From assembly GCA_030682755.1 (NCBI GenBank), contig JAUXNR010000091.1, forward strand, positions 1 through 10,643: a stretch of 10,643 nucleotides of DNA, written 5' to 3'. The notes under the pieces were generated by a model. It was not told the DNA's origin. It saw only the letters and a program-made list of their open reading frames with translations, and did not search any database. This stretch comes from Flavobacterium sp. Lineage in GTDB: Bacteria > Bacteroidota > Bacteroidia > Flavobacteriales > Flavobacteriaceae. The translations under genes and the position numbers were made by a program. Shown here piece by piece: positions 1 to 6,268 of the stretch. The number at the start of each line of letters is the position of its first letter. The stretch's first letter is position 1.

Positions 1-535
1 AATTCTTCAGCAAATACAAAATACTTTCATCTGAAAATGAATTGCCGGTTGGGTTATTTGGCGAACATAAAAAGATGATTTTGGTATTTTCTGAAACAGC
101 ATTCAAAATTTCATCCACATTAGGTTCAAAATCATTGGTTAACAAAATTTCTCTGTTTTCAATGGCATTCAAATCGGCTAGAACGCCATACATTCCGTAC
201 GTTGGTGGCAAAGTGATGATGCTGTCTTGATTGGGTTCACAAAACGCACGAAAAAGCAAATCGAGTACTTCATCGCTTCCATTTCCTAATAAAATTTGGT
301 TTGACGAAACCTTTTTCTGCTTTGCTAAAAGTGTTTTCAATAACTTTTGTTGCGGATCGGGATAGCGATTGTATCCATTGGAAAACGGATTTTCATTCGC
401 ATCCAAAAAAATCAAATTGGTTTCAAATTCTTTGAATTCATCTCGAGCGGACGAATAGGATTTCATATTCAAAATCGTTTTACGAACTAAATTCTGAATC
501 GAAAAGGAGCTGCTAATTTCTATATTTTTATTCAT
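1..535 (-). CDS. hisC: Histidinol-phosphate aminotransferase (N-terminal part, runs off the left edge)
   Basis: PLP-dependent class I/II aminotransferase that converts imidazole-acetol phosphate plus glutamate to histidinol phosphate in the cytoplasm. Only the first 178 residues are in the window; there is no stop codon before the edge, so the catalytic PLP lysine is not visible. HisC hallmarks seen in order are LDANENPF (about 44-51), RYPDP (57-61), GNGSDE (84-89), PTYGMY (111-116) and CSPNNPTG (157-164), whose second Asn should contact the PLP ring. The start is the ATG at 535, which overlaps the end of hisD by 8 nt (ATGAATAA), implying translational coupling. There is no Shine-Dalgarno sequence, only A-rich sequence. 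Third gene of the his operon; the usual next genes (hisB, hisH, hisA, hisF, hisI) would lie to the left, outside the window. Confidence 0.96.
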   Translation of the reverse strand, partial: MNKNIEISSSFSIQNLVRKTILNMKSYSSARDEFKEFETNLIFLDANENPFSNGYNRYPDPQQKLLKTLLAKQKKVSSNQILLGNGSDEVLDLLFRAFCEPNQDSIITLPPTYGMYGVLADLNAIENREILLTNDFEPNVDEILNAVSENTKIIFLCSPNNPTGNSFSDESILYLLKN

Positions 536-1817
536 TTTTTAAAGCATTTAATCGTAATGTAACTGCGTTTTTGTGTGCTTGTAAACCTTCGGCTTCCGCC
601 ATAATTTCAATTGCATTTCCGATATTTTTTAAACCTTGTTCAGAAATTTTTTGAAACGTAATAGCTTTTGAAAAACTATCAAGATTTACACCGGAATAAT
701 TCTTTGAAAATCCGTTTGTTGGCAAGGTGTGATTGGTTCCGGAAGCATAATCACCGGCACTTTCCGGGGTGAAATTTCCTATGAAAACAGAACCTGCATT
801 TTGAATTCCGCTTACAAAATACTCTTCATTTTTGGAACAAATAATAAAATGTTCAGGAGCATAATCGTTGATAAAATCCAATGCATCACTTTCCTTTTCG
901 ATGAAAATTAATTTGGAAATATCGATAGCTTTTTGAGCGATTTCTTTGCGAGGTAAAACTTGAATCTGGTTATCGATTTCTTTTTCGACTTGATCAATTA
1001 TTTTTTGCGAATTGGAAACCAAAATTACTTGACTATCGGTTCCGTGCTCGGCTTGACTCAATAAATCGGAGGCAACAAAAGCAGGAATGGCTGAATCATC
1101 GGCATAAATCAATAACTCACTTGGTCCGGCCGGCATATCGATGGCTGTTCCGAATTGGGTTGCTACTTGTTTCGCCACCGTGACAAATTGATTTCCTGGT
1201 CCGAAAATTTTATATACTTTAGGAATTGTTTCAGTTCCAAAAGTTAATGCCGCAATGGCTTGGATTCCGCCCACTTTGTAAATTTTTGTCACACCACATA
1301 AATTGGCAGCATACAAAATAGCGGGATTTATTTTTCCTTTTTTATCCGGTGGTGAGCACAAAATAATTTCTTCACAACCTGCAATTTGAGCGGGAATGGT
1401 CAACATCAAAACCGTTGAAAATAAAGGAGCTGTTCCGCTTGGAATGTATAAACCAACTTTTTGAATGGGTCGTTTTTCTTGCCAACAAAAAACGCCTTTG
1501 GTGGTTTCTACTTCAATTTTGCTTGTTTTTTGAGCTGAATGAAATTTGTAAATATTTGATTTTGCTAAAGCGATGGCTTGTTTTAATTCGGTTGAAACTT
1601 GCTTTTCTGCTTCTTTAATTTCATTTTCGGTTACCAGAAAATTATCTAATTTAATTCCGTCAAACAACGAAGTATATTTGGCAACTGCTGTATCGCCTTT
1701 GGTCTGAATTTCTTTGAAAATGGATTTAACTGTTTCTTCAATTTCGGCGAATGATTGGGTTGGTCGTTGGGTTAACGTTGACCATTGAGATTGGGGTGGA
1801 TTTTTATATTTTTTCAT
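528..1817 (-). CDS. hisD: Histidinol dehydrogenase
   Basis: Zn-dependent, NAD-linked enzyme that oxidises L-histidinol to L-histidine in two steps, the last reactions of the pathway. It is 429 residues long, full length for the family. The key residues fall at a constant offset of 4 from E. coli HisD numbering (recalled, not aligned by machine): Zn ligands Gln255 and His258 (in SQAEHG), Asp356 (SAGDYASG) and His415 (GLQAHKNA), and the catalytic pair Glu322-His323 (APEHF). The NAD-site motif GPGN (206-209) and AGPSELL (230-236) are also intact. The enzyme therefore looks functional. It is the second gene of the operon, 85 nt downstream of hisG, and overlaps hisC at its 3' end. The start ATG at 1817 (MKKYKNPP) is preceded by A/T-rich sequence. 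Confidence 0.98.
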   Translation of the reverse strand: MKKYKNPPQSQWSTLTQRPTQSFAEIEETVKSIFKEIQTKGDTAVAKYTSLFDGIKLDNFLVTENEIKEAEKQVSTELKQAIALAKSNIYKFHSAQKTSKIEVETTKGVFCWQEKRPIQKVGLYIPSGTAPLFSTVLMLTIPAQIAGCEEIILCSPPDKKGKINPAILYAANLCGVTKIYKVGGIQAIAALTFGTETIPKVYKIFGPGNQFVTVAKQVATQFGTAIDMPAGPSELLIYADDSAIPAFVASDLLSQAEHGTDSQVILVSNSQKIIDQVEKEIDNQIQVLPRKEIAQKAIDISKLIFIEKESDALDFINDYAPEHFIICSKNEEYFVSGIQNAGSVFIGNFTPESAGDYASGTNHTLPTNGFSKNYSGVNLDSFSKAITFQKISEQGLKNIGNAIEIMAEAEGLQAHKNAVTLRLNALKNE

Positions 1818-1829
1818 TTTTATTTTAAC

Positions 1830-1896
1830 ATTAAGGTATTAAGGGTGTTTTCATTAAGTTTCATTAAGACTAATTACTATTCACTAATTACTAATC
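1830..1896. repeat. Short tandem repeats filling the hisG-hisD gap
   Basis: Three different short repeats occupy nearly all of the 85-nt gap. Plus-strand attaagg occurs at 1830-1836 and 1838-1844. The 10-mer tttcattaag occurs as a perfect tandem pair at 1849-1858 and 1859-1868. A 14-bp unit follows as actaattactattc (1869-1882) and actaattactaatc (1883-1896), differing at one base. No long inverted repeat or U-tract is seen, so this is not an intrinsic terminator. hisG ends in tandem stops (TGA then TAA) just upstream. Function unknown; this could be slippage-generated spacer or a dispersed Flavobacteria-type repeat. Confidence 0.75.
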
Positions 1897-1902
1897 ACTT
1901 TA

Positions 1903-2760
1903 TCACAAAACCATCTTTTCAATCGGGCAAACCAAAATTCCTTCTGCTCCGGCGGATTTAAGTTGATCGATGACTTCCCAAAAAGTGTCTTCTTCGATGA
2001 CGGAATGAAGGCTGCTCCACCCCGATTCTGCTAAAGGCATTATAGTTGGACTTTTTAAAACCGGAAGAATTTGGCTGACTTCTTGAATTTTATCATTCGG
2101 TACATTCATCAAAATATATTTGGATTTTCTGGCTTTTAGTACGGATTGAATTCGGAACTGAAGTTTGTTTAAAATTTCTTGATTTTCAGTTGAAATGTTT
2201 GGTGAAACGGCAAGAACGGCTTCACTTTTCAAAATGACTTCTACTTCTTTAAGGTTGTTTTTGAATAAGGTGCTTCCGCTGGAAACGATATCGACAATTG
2301 CATCTGACAAACCGATGTTCGGAGCAATTTCAACCGAACCGGAAATTTGGTGAATATCAATCGAAATGTTTTTCGACTTAAAAAAGTTTAAAACCGTTGT
2401 AGGATAAGATGTCGCCACTCGCAAATTATTCAAATCTTGAATGGAATTGTACTGAAAATTTTTAGGAACCGCCACTGAAACTCGGCATTTAGAAAAACCC
2501 AATTTTTCAGCAACTGTGATGTTTTGTCCTTTTTCAACTAAAAGATTGTCGCCGACAATTGCCGCATCTACCACTCCGTCGATGAGATATTGTGGAATAT
2601 CTGAATTACGTAAAAACAAAATTTCTAATGGGAAATTTGAGGCTTCAGCTTTGAGTTGATCATTTCCGTTGTTGATGGAAATTCCACAATCTTTTAGAAT
2701 TTGAAGACTTTCTTCGTTGAGTCGACCTGATTTTTGAATCGCAATTTTTAAGGTGTTCAT
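1903..2760 (-). CDS. hisG: ATP phosphoribosyltransferase, long form
   Basis: Catalyses the first committed step of histidine synthesis, joining ATP and PRPP to give phosphoribosyl-ATP. At 285 residues it is the long, hexameric HisG form, which does not need the HisZ partner. The N-terminus IAIQKSGRL (6-14) and the PRPP-binding stretch VDIVSSGSTLF (156-166) are typical. The C-terminal region from about 211 to 285 is the ACT-like regulatory domain that binds histidine for feedback inhibition, and it ends in the characteristic GILVCPIEKM. It is the first structural gene after the attenuator; the ATG at 2760 lies in an A-rich tract with no Shine-Dalgarno sequence. Expression should be set by read-through of the terminator at 2805-2837. 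Confidence 0.98.
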   Translation of the reverse strand: MNTLKIAIQKSGRLNEESLQILKDCGISINNGNDQLKAEASNFPLEILFLRNSDIPQYLIDGVVDAAIVGDNLLVEKGQNITVAEKLGFSKCRVSVAVPKNFQYNSIQDLNNLRVATSYPTTVLNFFKSKNISIDIHQISGSVEIAPNIGLSDAIVDIVSSGSTLFKNNLKEVEVILKSEAVLAVSPNISTENQEILNKLQFRIQSVLKARKSKYILMNVPNDKIQEVSQILPVLKSPTIMPLAESGWSSLHSVIEEDTFWEVIDQLKSAGAEGILVCPIEKMVL

Positions 2761-2804
2761 TTTTTGTTTTTTTTTAAAATGAGTACACCAAAGCGGAGAG
2801 CAAC

Positions 2805-2837
2805 AAAAAACCCGTTTGATGTACTCAAACGGGTTTT
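2805..2837 (-). terminator. his attenuator: intrinsic terminator
   Basis: On the minus strand AAAACCCGTTTGA (2837-2825) pairs perfectly with TCAAACGGGTTTT (2819-2807). This gives a 13-bp stem with a 5-nt GTACA loop and a T-tract at 2810-2805. It lies between the His-rich leader peptide and hisG, the expected position for an attenuator terminator. On the plus strand the trailing T-run is only four bases, so it should act mainly for the his direction. Confidence 0.93.
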
Positions 2838-2880
2838 AGATATATGAATTAATTACATAGCATCATTACTTCGCTTGAGC
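2823..2880 (-). promoter_or_regulatory. Predicted his antiterminator helix
   Basis: GCTCAAGCG (2880-2872), the last codons of the leader peptide, can pair with CGTTTGAGT (2831-2823) over 9 bp including two G-U wobbles. The second strand is most of the 5' arm of the terminator, so the two structures exclude each other. A ribosome that reaches the leader stop codon (2868-2866) would cover the first strand and permit termination. A ribosome stalled on the His codons (2901-2887) would leave it free and favour read-through. The pairing was found by hand; no folding energy was computed. Confidence 0.7.
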
Positions 2881-2906
2881 GGAGGTGTGATGATGATGAT
2901 GTAATT
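2851..2906 (-). promoter_or_regulatory. Predicted pause-type (1:2) hairpin over the His codons
   Basis: AATTACATCATCAT (2906-2893), which contains the first His codons, pairs with 2866-2851 (ATGATG-CT-ATGTAATT). This gives 14 base pairs interrupted only by a 2-nt bulge. The loop encloses the antiterminator strand 2880-2872. In the classical attenuation model this hairpin pauses RNA polymerase and, without translation, holds the antiterminator strand back so that the terminator wins. Translation through the leader would melt it. Confidence 0.65.
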
Positions 2907-2919
2907 GAATTGAAAACAT
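2866..2919 (-). CDS. hisL: his operon leader peptide with five consecutive His codons
   Basis: A 17-codon open frame starting ATG at 2919 and ending TAA at 2868-2866, reading MFSIQLHHHHHTSAQAK. The run CAT CAT CAT CAT CAC is the regulatory sensor: when charged tRNA-His is scarce the ribosome should stall there. The ATG is preceded by AAATAGAAAAA, an A-rich start region like those of the neighbouring genes. It sits about 14 nt after the predicted transcription start and about 30 nt before the terminator stem. The peptide itself is not expected to have a function. The symbol follows the enterobacterial counterpart; the mechanism is analogous, while common ancestry is not shown. Confidence 0.9.
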   Translation of the reverse strand: MFSIQLHHHHHTSAQAK

Positions 2920-2938
2920 TTTTTCTATTTTGATGTTG

Positions 2939-2971
2939 CAAATGTAACGACTTAAATTTTTAGAAAACAAA
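2939..2971 (-). promoter_or_regulatory. Bacteroidota-type promoter of the his operon
   Basis: TTTG at 2971-2968 and TACATTTG at 2946-2939 match the -33 and -7 elements (TTTG and TAnnTTTG) used by the primary sigma factor of Bacteroidota, with a 21-nt spacer. The predicted transcription start is about 5-7 nt below 2939, near 2933. That places the start just before the leader-peptide ATG at 2919, exactly where an attenuated operon needs it. The -33 element lies about 30 nt after the stop codon of the prohibitin-family gene. Confidence 0.8.
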
Positions 2972-2999
2972 AAATTTAGAAACTTTGTGATTTGTTGAA

Positions 3000-3818
3000 C
3001 TACTGATTCCCCAAAATAATCGGCATTCCGTCTTTCCCAGAACCAATTACAATTACTTTCGAATTTTGAGACTTAGACAATTCAATGGTGGCTTGAATGC
3101 CTTTTTCTTGCAAAATTTTATCGGTAAGTGAAGCACTTAAAATTTGGTTGGCTTTCGCTTTTCCTTCTGCTTCAATACGTTGGCGTTCCGCTTCTTTTTG
3201 AGCTTTTTCTAAACGGAATTCGTATTCCAAACTTTCTTGTTCCTGTTTTAATTTGGTTTCAATGGCCGTTTTGATTGTAGAAGGCAACGTAACATCACGT
3301 ACTAAAATTTCGTTCAATTGAATGTATTGATTGGCTAAAATCTTTTTCGTTTCCGTGAAAATCTCATCTTGAATAGCATCTCTTTTGGTGGAATAAAGTT
3401 GTTCCGGAGTATATCTTCCCACCACACTTCTAGCGGCAGAACGAATAGCAGGACGAATCACTCTTTCGATGTAATTTTCGCCTTTTTCTTGGTGTAATTT
3501 TCCTGTAAATTCATATTGCGGATGAAACCAAGCGGTAGCATCGAGTTTGATTTCCAAACCATTAGATGACAACACCTGCATTTGTTCTGATAATTCTTGT
3601 TGACGAACTTCATAGATAAACACTTTGTTCCAAGGTGCTACAATGTGAAAACCTTCACCCAATGGTGGTTCATCGGTTACAACTCCTTTATCAAAAGTTT
3701 TGTATAAAACTCCGGCTTCTCCAGAACCTATGGTTACTGTTGATTTTGCTAAGAAAATAATTAATACGATTATTCCAATAATCATTGGAATCATTTTAGG
3801 ATTGAATTCTTTGTTCAT
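3000..3818 (-). CDS. Prohibitin-family (SPFH/band 7) membrane protein
   Basis: A 272-residue member of the prohibitin branch of SPFH proteins, which form large ring or cage-like membrane assemblies and often modulate membrane proteases. The exact role here is unknown. One N-terminal membrane segment (about 9-24) is followed by the SPFH domain (about 31-190), including GEAGVLYKTFDKG, LGEGFHIVAPWN and YTPEQLYSTKRD. A charged coiled coil runs from about 183 to 225 (KLKQEQESLEYEFRLEKAQKEAER in that region), and the tail ends GMPIILGNQ. I chose the ATG at 3818 over one 42 nt upstream because the longer form would add an atypical tail encoded by an inverted repeat. It lies 57 nt after the DUF2231-like gene and may be a separate unit or a read-through member. 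No convincing terminator separates it from the his promoter. Confidence 0.92.
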   Translation of the reverse strand: MNKEFNPKMIPMIIGIIVLIIFLAKSTVTIGSGEAGVLYKTFDKGVVTDEPPLGEGFHIVAPWNKVFIYEVRQQELSEQMQVLSSNGLEIKLDATAWFHPQYEFTGKLHQEKGENYIERVIRPAIRSAARSVVGRYTPEQLYSTKRDAIQDEIFTETKKILANQYIQLNEILVRDVTLPSTIKTAIETKLKQEQESLEYEFRLEKAQKEAERQRIEAEGKAKANQILSASLTDKILQEKGIQATIELSKSQNSKVIVIGSGKDGMPIILGNQ

Positions 3819-3826
3819 AATATTTT

Positions 3827-3855
3827 TTTGATTTTGATAAAGATACAAAATCAAA
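3827..3855. repeat. Perfect 10-bp inverted repeat just upstream of the prohibitin-family gene
   Basis: Minus-strand TTTGATTTTG (3855-3846) and CAAAATCAAA (3836-3827) are perfect complements around a 9-nt loop. The 3' arm ends 8 nt before the ATG at 3818. On the minus strand it is followed by As, not Ts, so it is not a standard intrinsic terminator for the upstream operon. It could shape translation initiation or mRNA stability, or bind a regulator as DNA. Confidence 0.6.
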
Positions 3856-3875
3856 CTCAATCCTAAAAGTCTTGC

Positions 3876-4376
3876 TTAATCATCATCTGATTTAATTTCT
3901 TTTTCAACAGAAATTAGATCATTTTGAAATGTAGTATTTTCTCTAATCTCTGTATGACGAATTTCGCCTCCGGTTGTTCCGGTTTGTTGAGCAAAATATA
4001 GAGCTATGATTGCTACTAATAATGTGAAATAACCAACATATTTTTCTTGAGGTTTTTTAAATACCGCTAATAATAAGGATATTAAAGAAAAACTGCCAAG
4101 AAAATACATAATAAGTGAAAATTTTTCAGCGATTTCTTCATGTATTTCAATAATTTGTTCGGTTACTCCCGGCAATTTTTCTGCAATTTCTTCTGCTCCT
4201 TCTCCAGTGCTCATACTTATTGCAGCAAAAATGGCAGAAATGATAAAAAGAAAATAAGCAATATTTCGAGCTGAATTATTTTTCAATACTATTCCAGCAA
4301 TTAGAATTCCTACTCCAAAAATCGTCCCGATAATTGGAAAGTGGTTTACTACCATGTGTAAATGTGCGTCGTTCAT
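3876..4376 (-). CDS. Four-helix membrane protein with conserved-looking histidines (DUF2231-like)
   Basis: A 166-residue inner-membrane protein of uncertain function. Four hydrophobic segments lie at about 13-31, 39-55, 86-106 and 112-130, with a charged C-terminal tail ending SDDD. The N-terminus HLHMVVNHFPI resembles the start of DUF2231 membrane proteins, which begin with histidines and a HFPI-type motif. That family call is from memory and is tentative. His5, His7, His12, His79 (between helices 2 and 3) and His141 (after the GTTGGEIRH stretch) could bind heme or a metal; this is inference. It starts 32 nt after the VIT-family gene with no promoter seen in the gap, so it is probably the last gene of the metal operon. 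Confidence 0.75.
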   Translation of the reverse strand: MNDAHLHMVVNHFPIIGTIFGVGILIAGIVLKNNSARNIAYFLFIISAIFAAISMSTGEGAEEIAEKLPGVTEQIIEIHEEIAEKFSLIMYFLGSFSLISLLLAVFKKPQEKYVGYFTLLVAIIALYFAQQTGTTGGEIRHTEIRENTTFQNDLISVEKEIKSDDD

Positions 4377-4408
4377 ATATAAATGTTTTAAAAGTTTATT
4401 AGTTTTTG

Positions 4409-5110
4409 TTATACTCTAACCCCAAAAAGATAGCCAACAAGTGCTGATAAAACCATTGCAATTGTTCCCCAAATTGTTATTCTTAAAATTGCTGTTTTAA
4501 TACTTGAGCCTCCTGTTTTTGCAGCAATACTTCCTAATACTATTAGAAAAATAATTGTAAAAGCATACAACCAATATTCCATGTTTTTTATTGGTGTAAA
4601 AAGTATCACTAGTAATGGCAAAACACCACCAACGGTAAATGCTGCACCAGATGAAATAGCTGCTTGTATTGGATTTGCTTGGCTTATTTCATTAATTCCT
4701 AATTCATCTCTAATATGAGCGGCTAATGCATCTTTTTCTGTTAATTCAATGGCAACTTGCATTGCTGTTTCCTTTTTTAAACCTCTTTTTTCATATATTT
4801 GAGCTAATATTCTTAGCTCTTCTTCAGGCATTTCTGCTAATTCTTTAATTTCTCTTTCAATATCTGCTTTTTCTGTATCTGTTTGCGAACTAACCGAAAC
4901 ATACTCGCCAGCAGCCATTGATAATGCTCCTGCAACTAGTCCGGCAACTGTTGCTAATAAAATTGGTTCTCTAGTTGAACTTGCAGCTGCAACACCAATT
5001 GCTAAACTGGAAATAGAAATTATTCCATCGTTTGCTCCCAAAACTGCAGCTCGTAACCAATTGCTTCTGTGTATGTAATGATTGTCTAAATAATTATCTA
5101 TTGTTATCAT
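4409..5110 (-). CDS. VIT1/CCC1-family iron/manganese transporter
   Basis: A 233-residue member of the vacuolar iron transporter family, which moves Fe2+ and/or Mn2+ out of the cytosol in exchange for protons. Five membrane segments are visible at about 20-43, 49-70, 148-172, 178-198 and 207-228. Helix 1 carries the family motif LGANDGIIS, whose Asp28 probably corresponds to the ion-path aspartate, and helix 2 ends SMAAGEYVSVSSQ. Between helices 2 and 3 (about 78-140) lies the cytoplasmic three-helix metal-binding domain, rich in Glu (AEMPEEELR, YEKRG, ELTEKDALAAH). The start MITIDNYLDNHYIHRSNWLR is typical of bacterial members. It lies 38 nt after the adaptor gene and probably belongs to the same operon, linking iron/manganese export to the RND efflux system. 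Confidence 0.93.
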   Translation of the reverse strand: MITIDNYLDNHYIHRSNWLRAAVLGANDGIISISSLAIGVAAASSTREPILLATVAGLVAGALSMAAGEYVSVSSQTDTEKADIEREIKELAEMPEEELRILAQIYEKRGLKKETAMQVAIELTEKDALAAHIRDELGINEISQANPIQAAISSGAAFTVGGVLPLLVILFTPIKNMEYWLYAFTIIFLIVLGSIAAKTGGSSIKTAILRITIWGTIAMVLSALVGYLFGVRV

Positions 5111-5148
5111 TTGATTTGATTTTAAAATTTATAATATAAATTGAAATT

Positions 5149-6261
5149 TTAATTAATTATATCAAAAACACCTTTTGTGAGTAATTTTGTTTCAGCATTA
5201 ACATTATCATTAGGCATAATTTCAATGAATTTTTCTGATTTTTCTCCTACCGTAACAGCAACTTTTTTGAATTTATATTCAGTTGTTTTATTGCTTAAAA
5301 CCAATACATAATGTTTGTCATTTTCTGTAATGATAGCATCAGATGGAACTCCAAATCCTTTTTTAGTATCTGTAATTATGTTAGCCTCTACAAACATTCC
5401 TGATAATAATTTTCCTTTTATTTCTGGTGATAGTGTACCAAAAACCGAAATGGTTCTGTCCTTACTTTCTATCGATTTTCCGACTAATTGTACGTTAGAA
5501 CTGAATTGTTCTTTACTTGCTTCGGGTACTTTAAAATTGATTTTTTGACCTTGTTTTACATGTAAAATATCTTTTTCAAAAATGCTTAAATTCAAATGCA
5601 AGTAATTGGTATCTACAATTTCTAAAATTACATCGGAAGGCGACATAAACATGCCAACATTTGCATTCATTACTGTTACATCACCGGAAATTGGTGCCGA
5701 AATTGTAATTTGTGAAGTAAATTTTCCAAGCTCAACATTAGTTGGATTGATGTTTAATAACACTAATTTTTCACGTAAACCTTGATACATTCCTTTCGCT
5801 TGGCGGTAATCGCTTTCTGCTTTTAAATAGTTTTTTTGTGAAGTAATTTTTTCATTGTACAACGTTTTCTGGCGTTCATATTCTGATTTCAAATAGTTAA
5901 TTTGTTCAGCAACTTCTACATAATCCTTTTGTAAATCAAGATAATCGGTGTTTTCTAAGGTAATTAGAGCTTGTCCTTTTGCAACTTTATCGCCAACTAA
6001 TAATTTGGTGGCTTTTACATAACCGCCTAAAAATGTGGTTACTTTAGCTCTATATTGTGGTGGAACATCAATTTTTCCAGAGGATTTGACTGTAACTTCG
6101 AAATCTTGTTCAATTGGTGAACCAATTTCCATTTTTGACGATTGAAATTGAGCTTCTGTTACTGTAATCAATCCGTCATCAACTACTTTTTCTTCTGCAA
6201 CTTCTTGTTTGCATGAAAATAAAAGTGTTGTTATCGTTGCTATGTAGAATAGTTTTTTCAT
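5149..6261 (-). CDS. RND efflux periplasmic adaptor (CzcB/CusB-type membrane-fusion lipoprotein)
   Basis: The 370-residue adaptor that bridges the inner-membrane RND pump and the outer-membrane channel. It has a lipoprotein signal sequence with lipobox LFSC (Cys17), then the usual mirror-symmetric architecture. The two lipoyl/barrel-sandwich halves (about 70-105 with GDKVAKGQALITLE, and 183-213 with ISAPISGDVTVMNANVG) flank a coiled-coil hairpin (about 107-170). A beta-barrel domain (about 214-300, GQKINFKVPE and GMFVEANI) and a membrane-proximal domain follow. I chose the ATG at 6261, not one 24 nt upstream, because the shorter form gives a clean lipoprotein signal and starts 7 nt after the pump-gene stop. 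There is no His-rich metal-binding N-terminus of the kind seen in some CzcB proteins. Metal is indicated by the partner pump. Confidence 0.94.
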   Translation of the reverse strand: MKKLFYIATITTLLFSCKQEVAEEKVVDDGLITVTEAQFQSSKMEIGSPIEQDFEVTVKSSGKIDVPPQYRAKVTTFLGGYVKATKLLVGDKVAKGQALITLENTDYLDLQKDYVEVAEQINYLKSEYERQKTLYNEKITSQKNYLKAESDYRQAKGMYQGLREKLVLLNINPTNVELGKFTSQITISAPISGDVTVMNANVGMFMSPSDVILEIVDTNYLHLNLSIFEKDILHVKQGQKINFKVPEASKEQFSSNVQLVGKSIESKDRTISVFGTLSPEIKGKLLSGMFVEANIITDTKKGFGVPSDAIITENDKHYVLVLSNKTTEYKFKKVAVTVGEKSEKFIEIMPNDNVNAETKLLTKGVFDIIN

Positions 6262-6268
6262 CTGTAAA

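Noticed and set aside
2961..2999. Possible terminator for the prohibitin-family gene
   Set aside because: Only an all-A/T 8-bp inverted repeat (AAATTTTT and AAAAATTT) is present, and it overlaps the his promoter; it lacks the GC stem of an intrinsic terminator.
3819..3860. Upstream ATG that would lengthen the prohibitin-family protein by 14 residues
   Set aside because: The extra residues do not resemble family N-termini and are encoded by a perfect inverted repeat; the ATG at 3818 gives the usual short cytoplasmic tail before the membrane segment.
3840..3880. Promoter for the prohibitin-family gene (TATCTTTA as a -7 element)
   Set aside because: The last G of TAnnTTTG is missing and no TTG/TTTG sits at a suitable distance upstream.
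5126..5142. A/T-only palindrome between the adaptor and VIT-family genes
   Set aside because: Eight-base arms around a single central base, all A/T, in a very A/T-rich spacer; likely chance.
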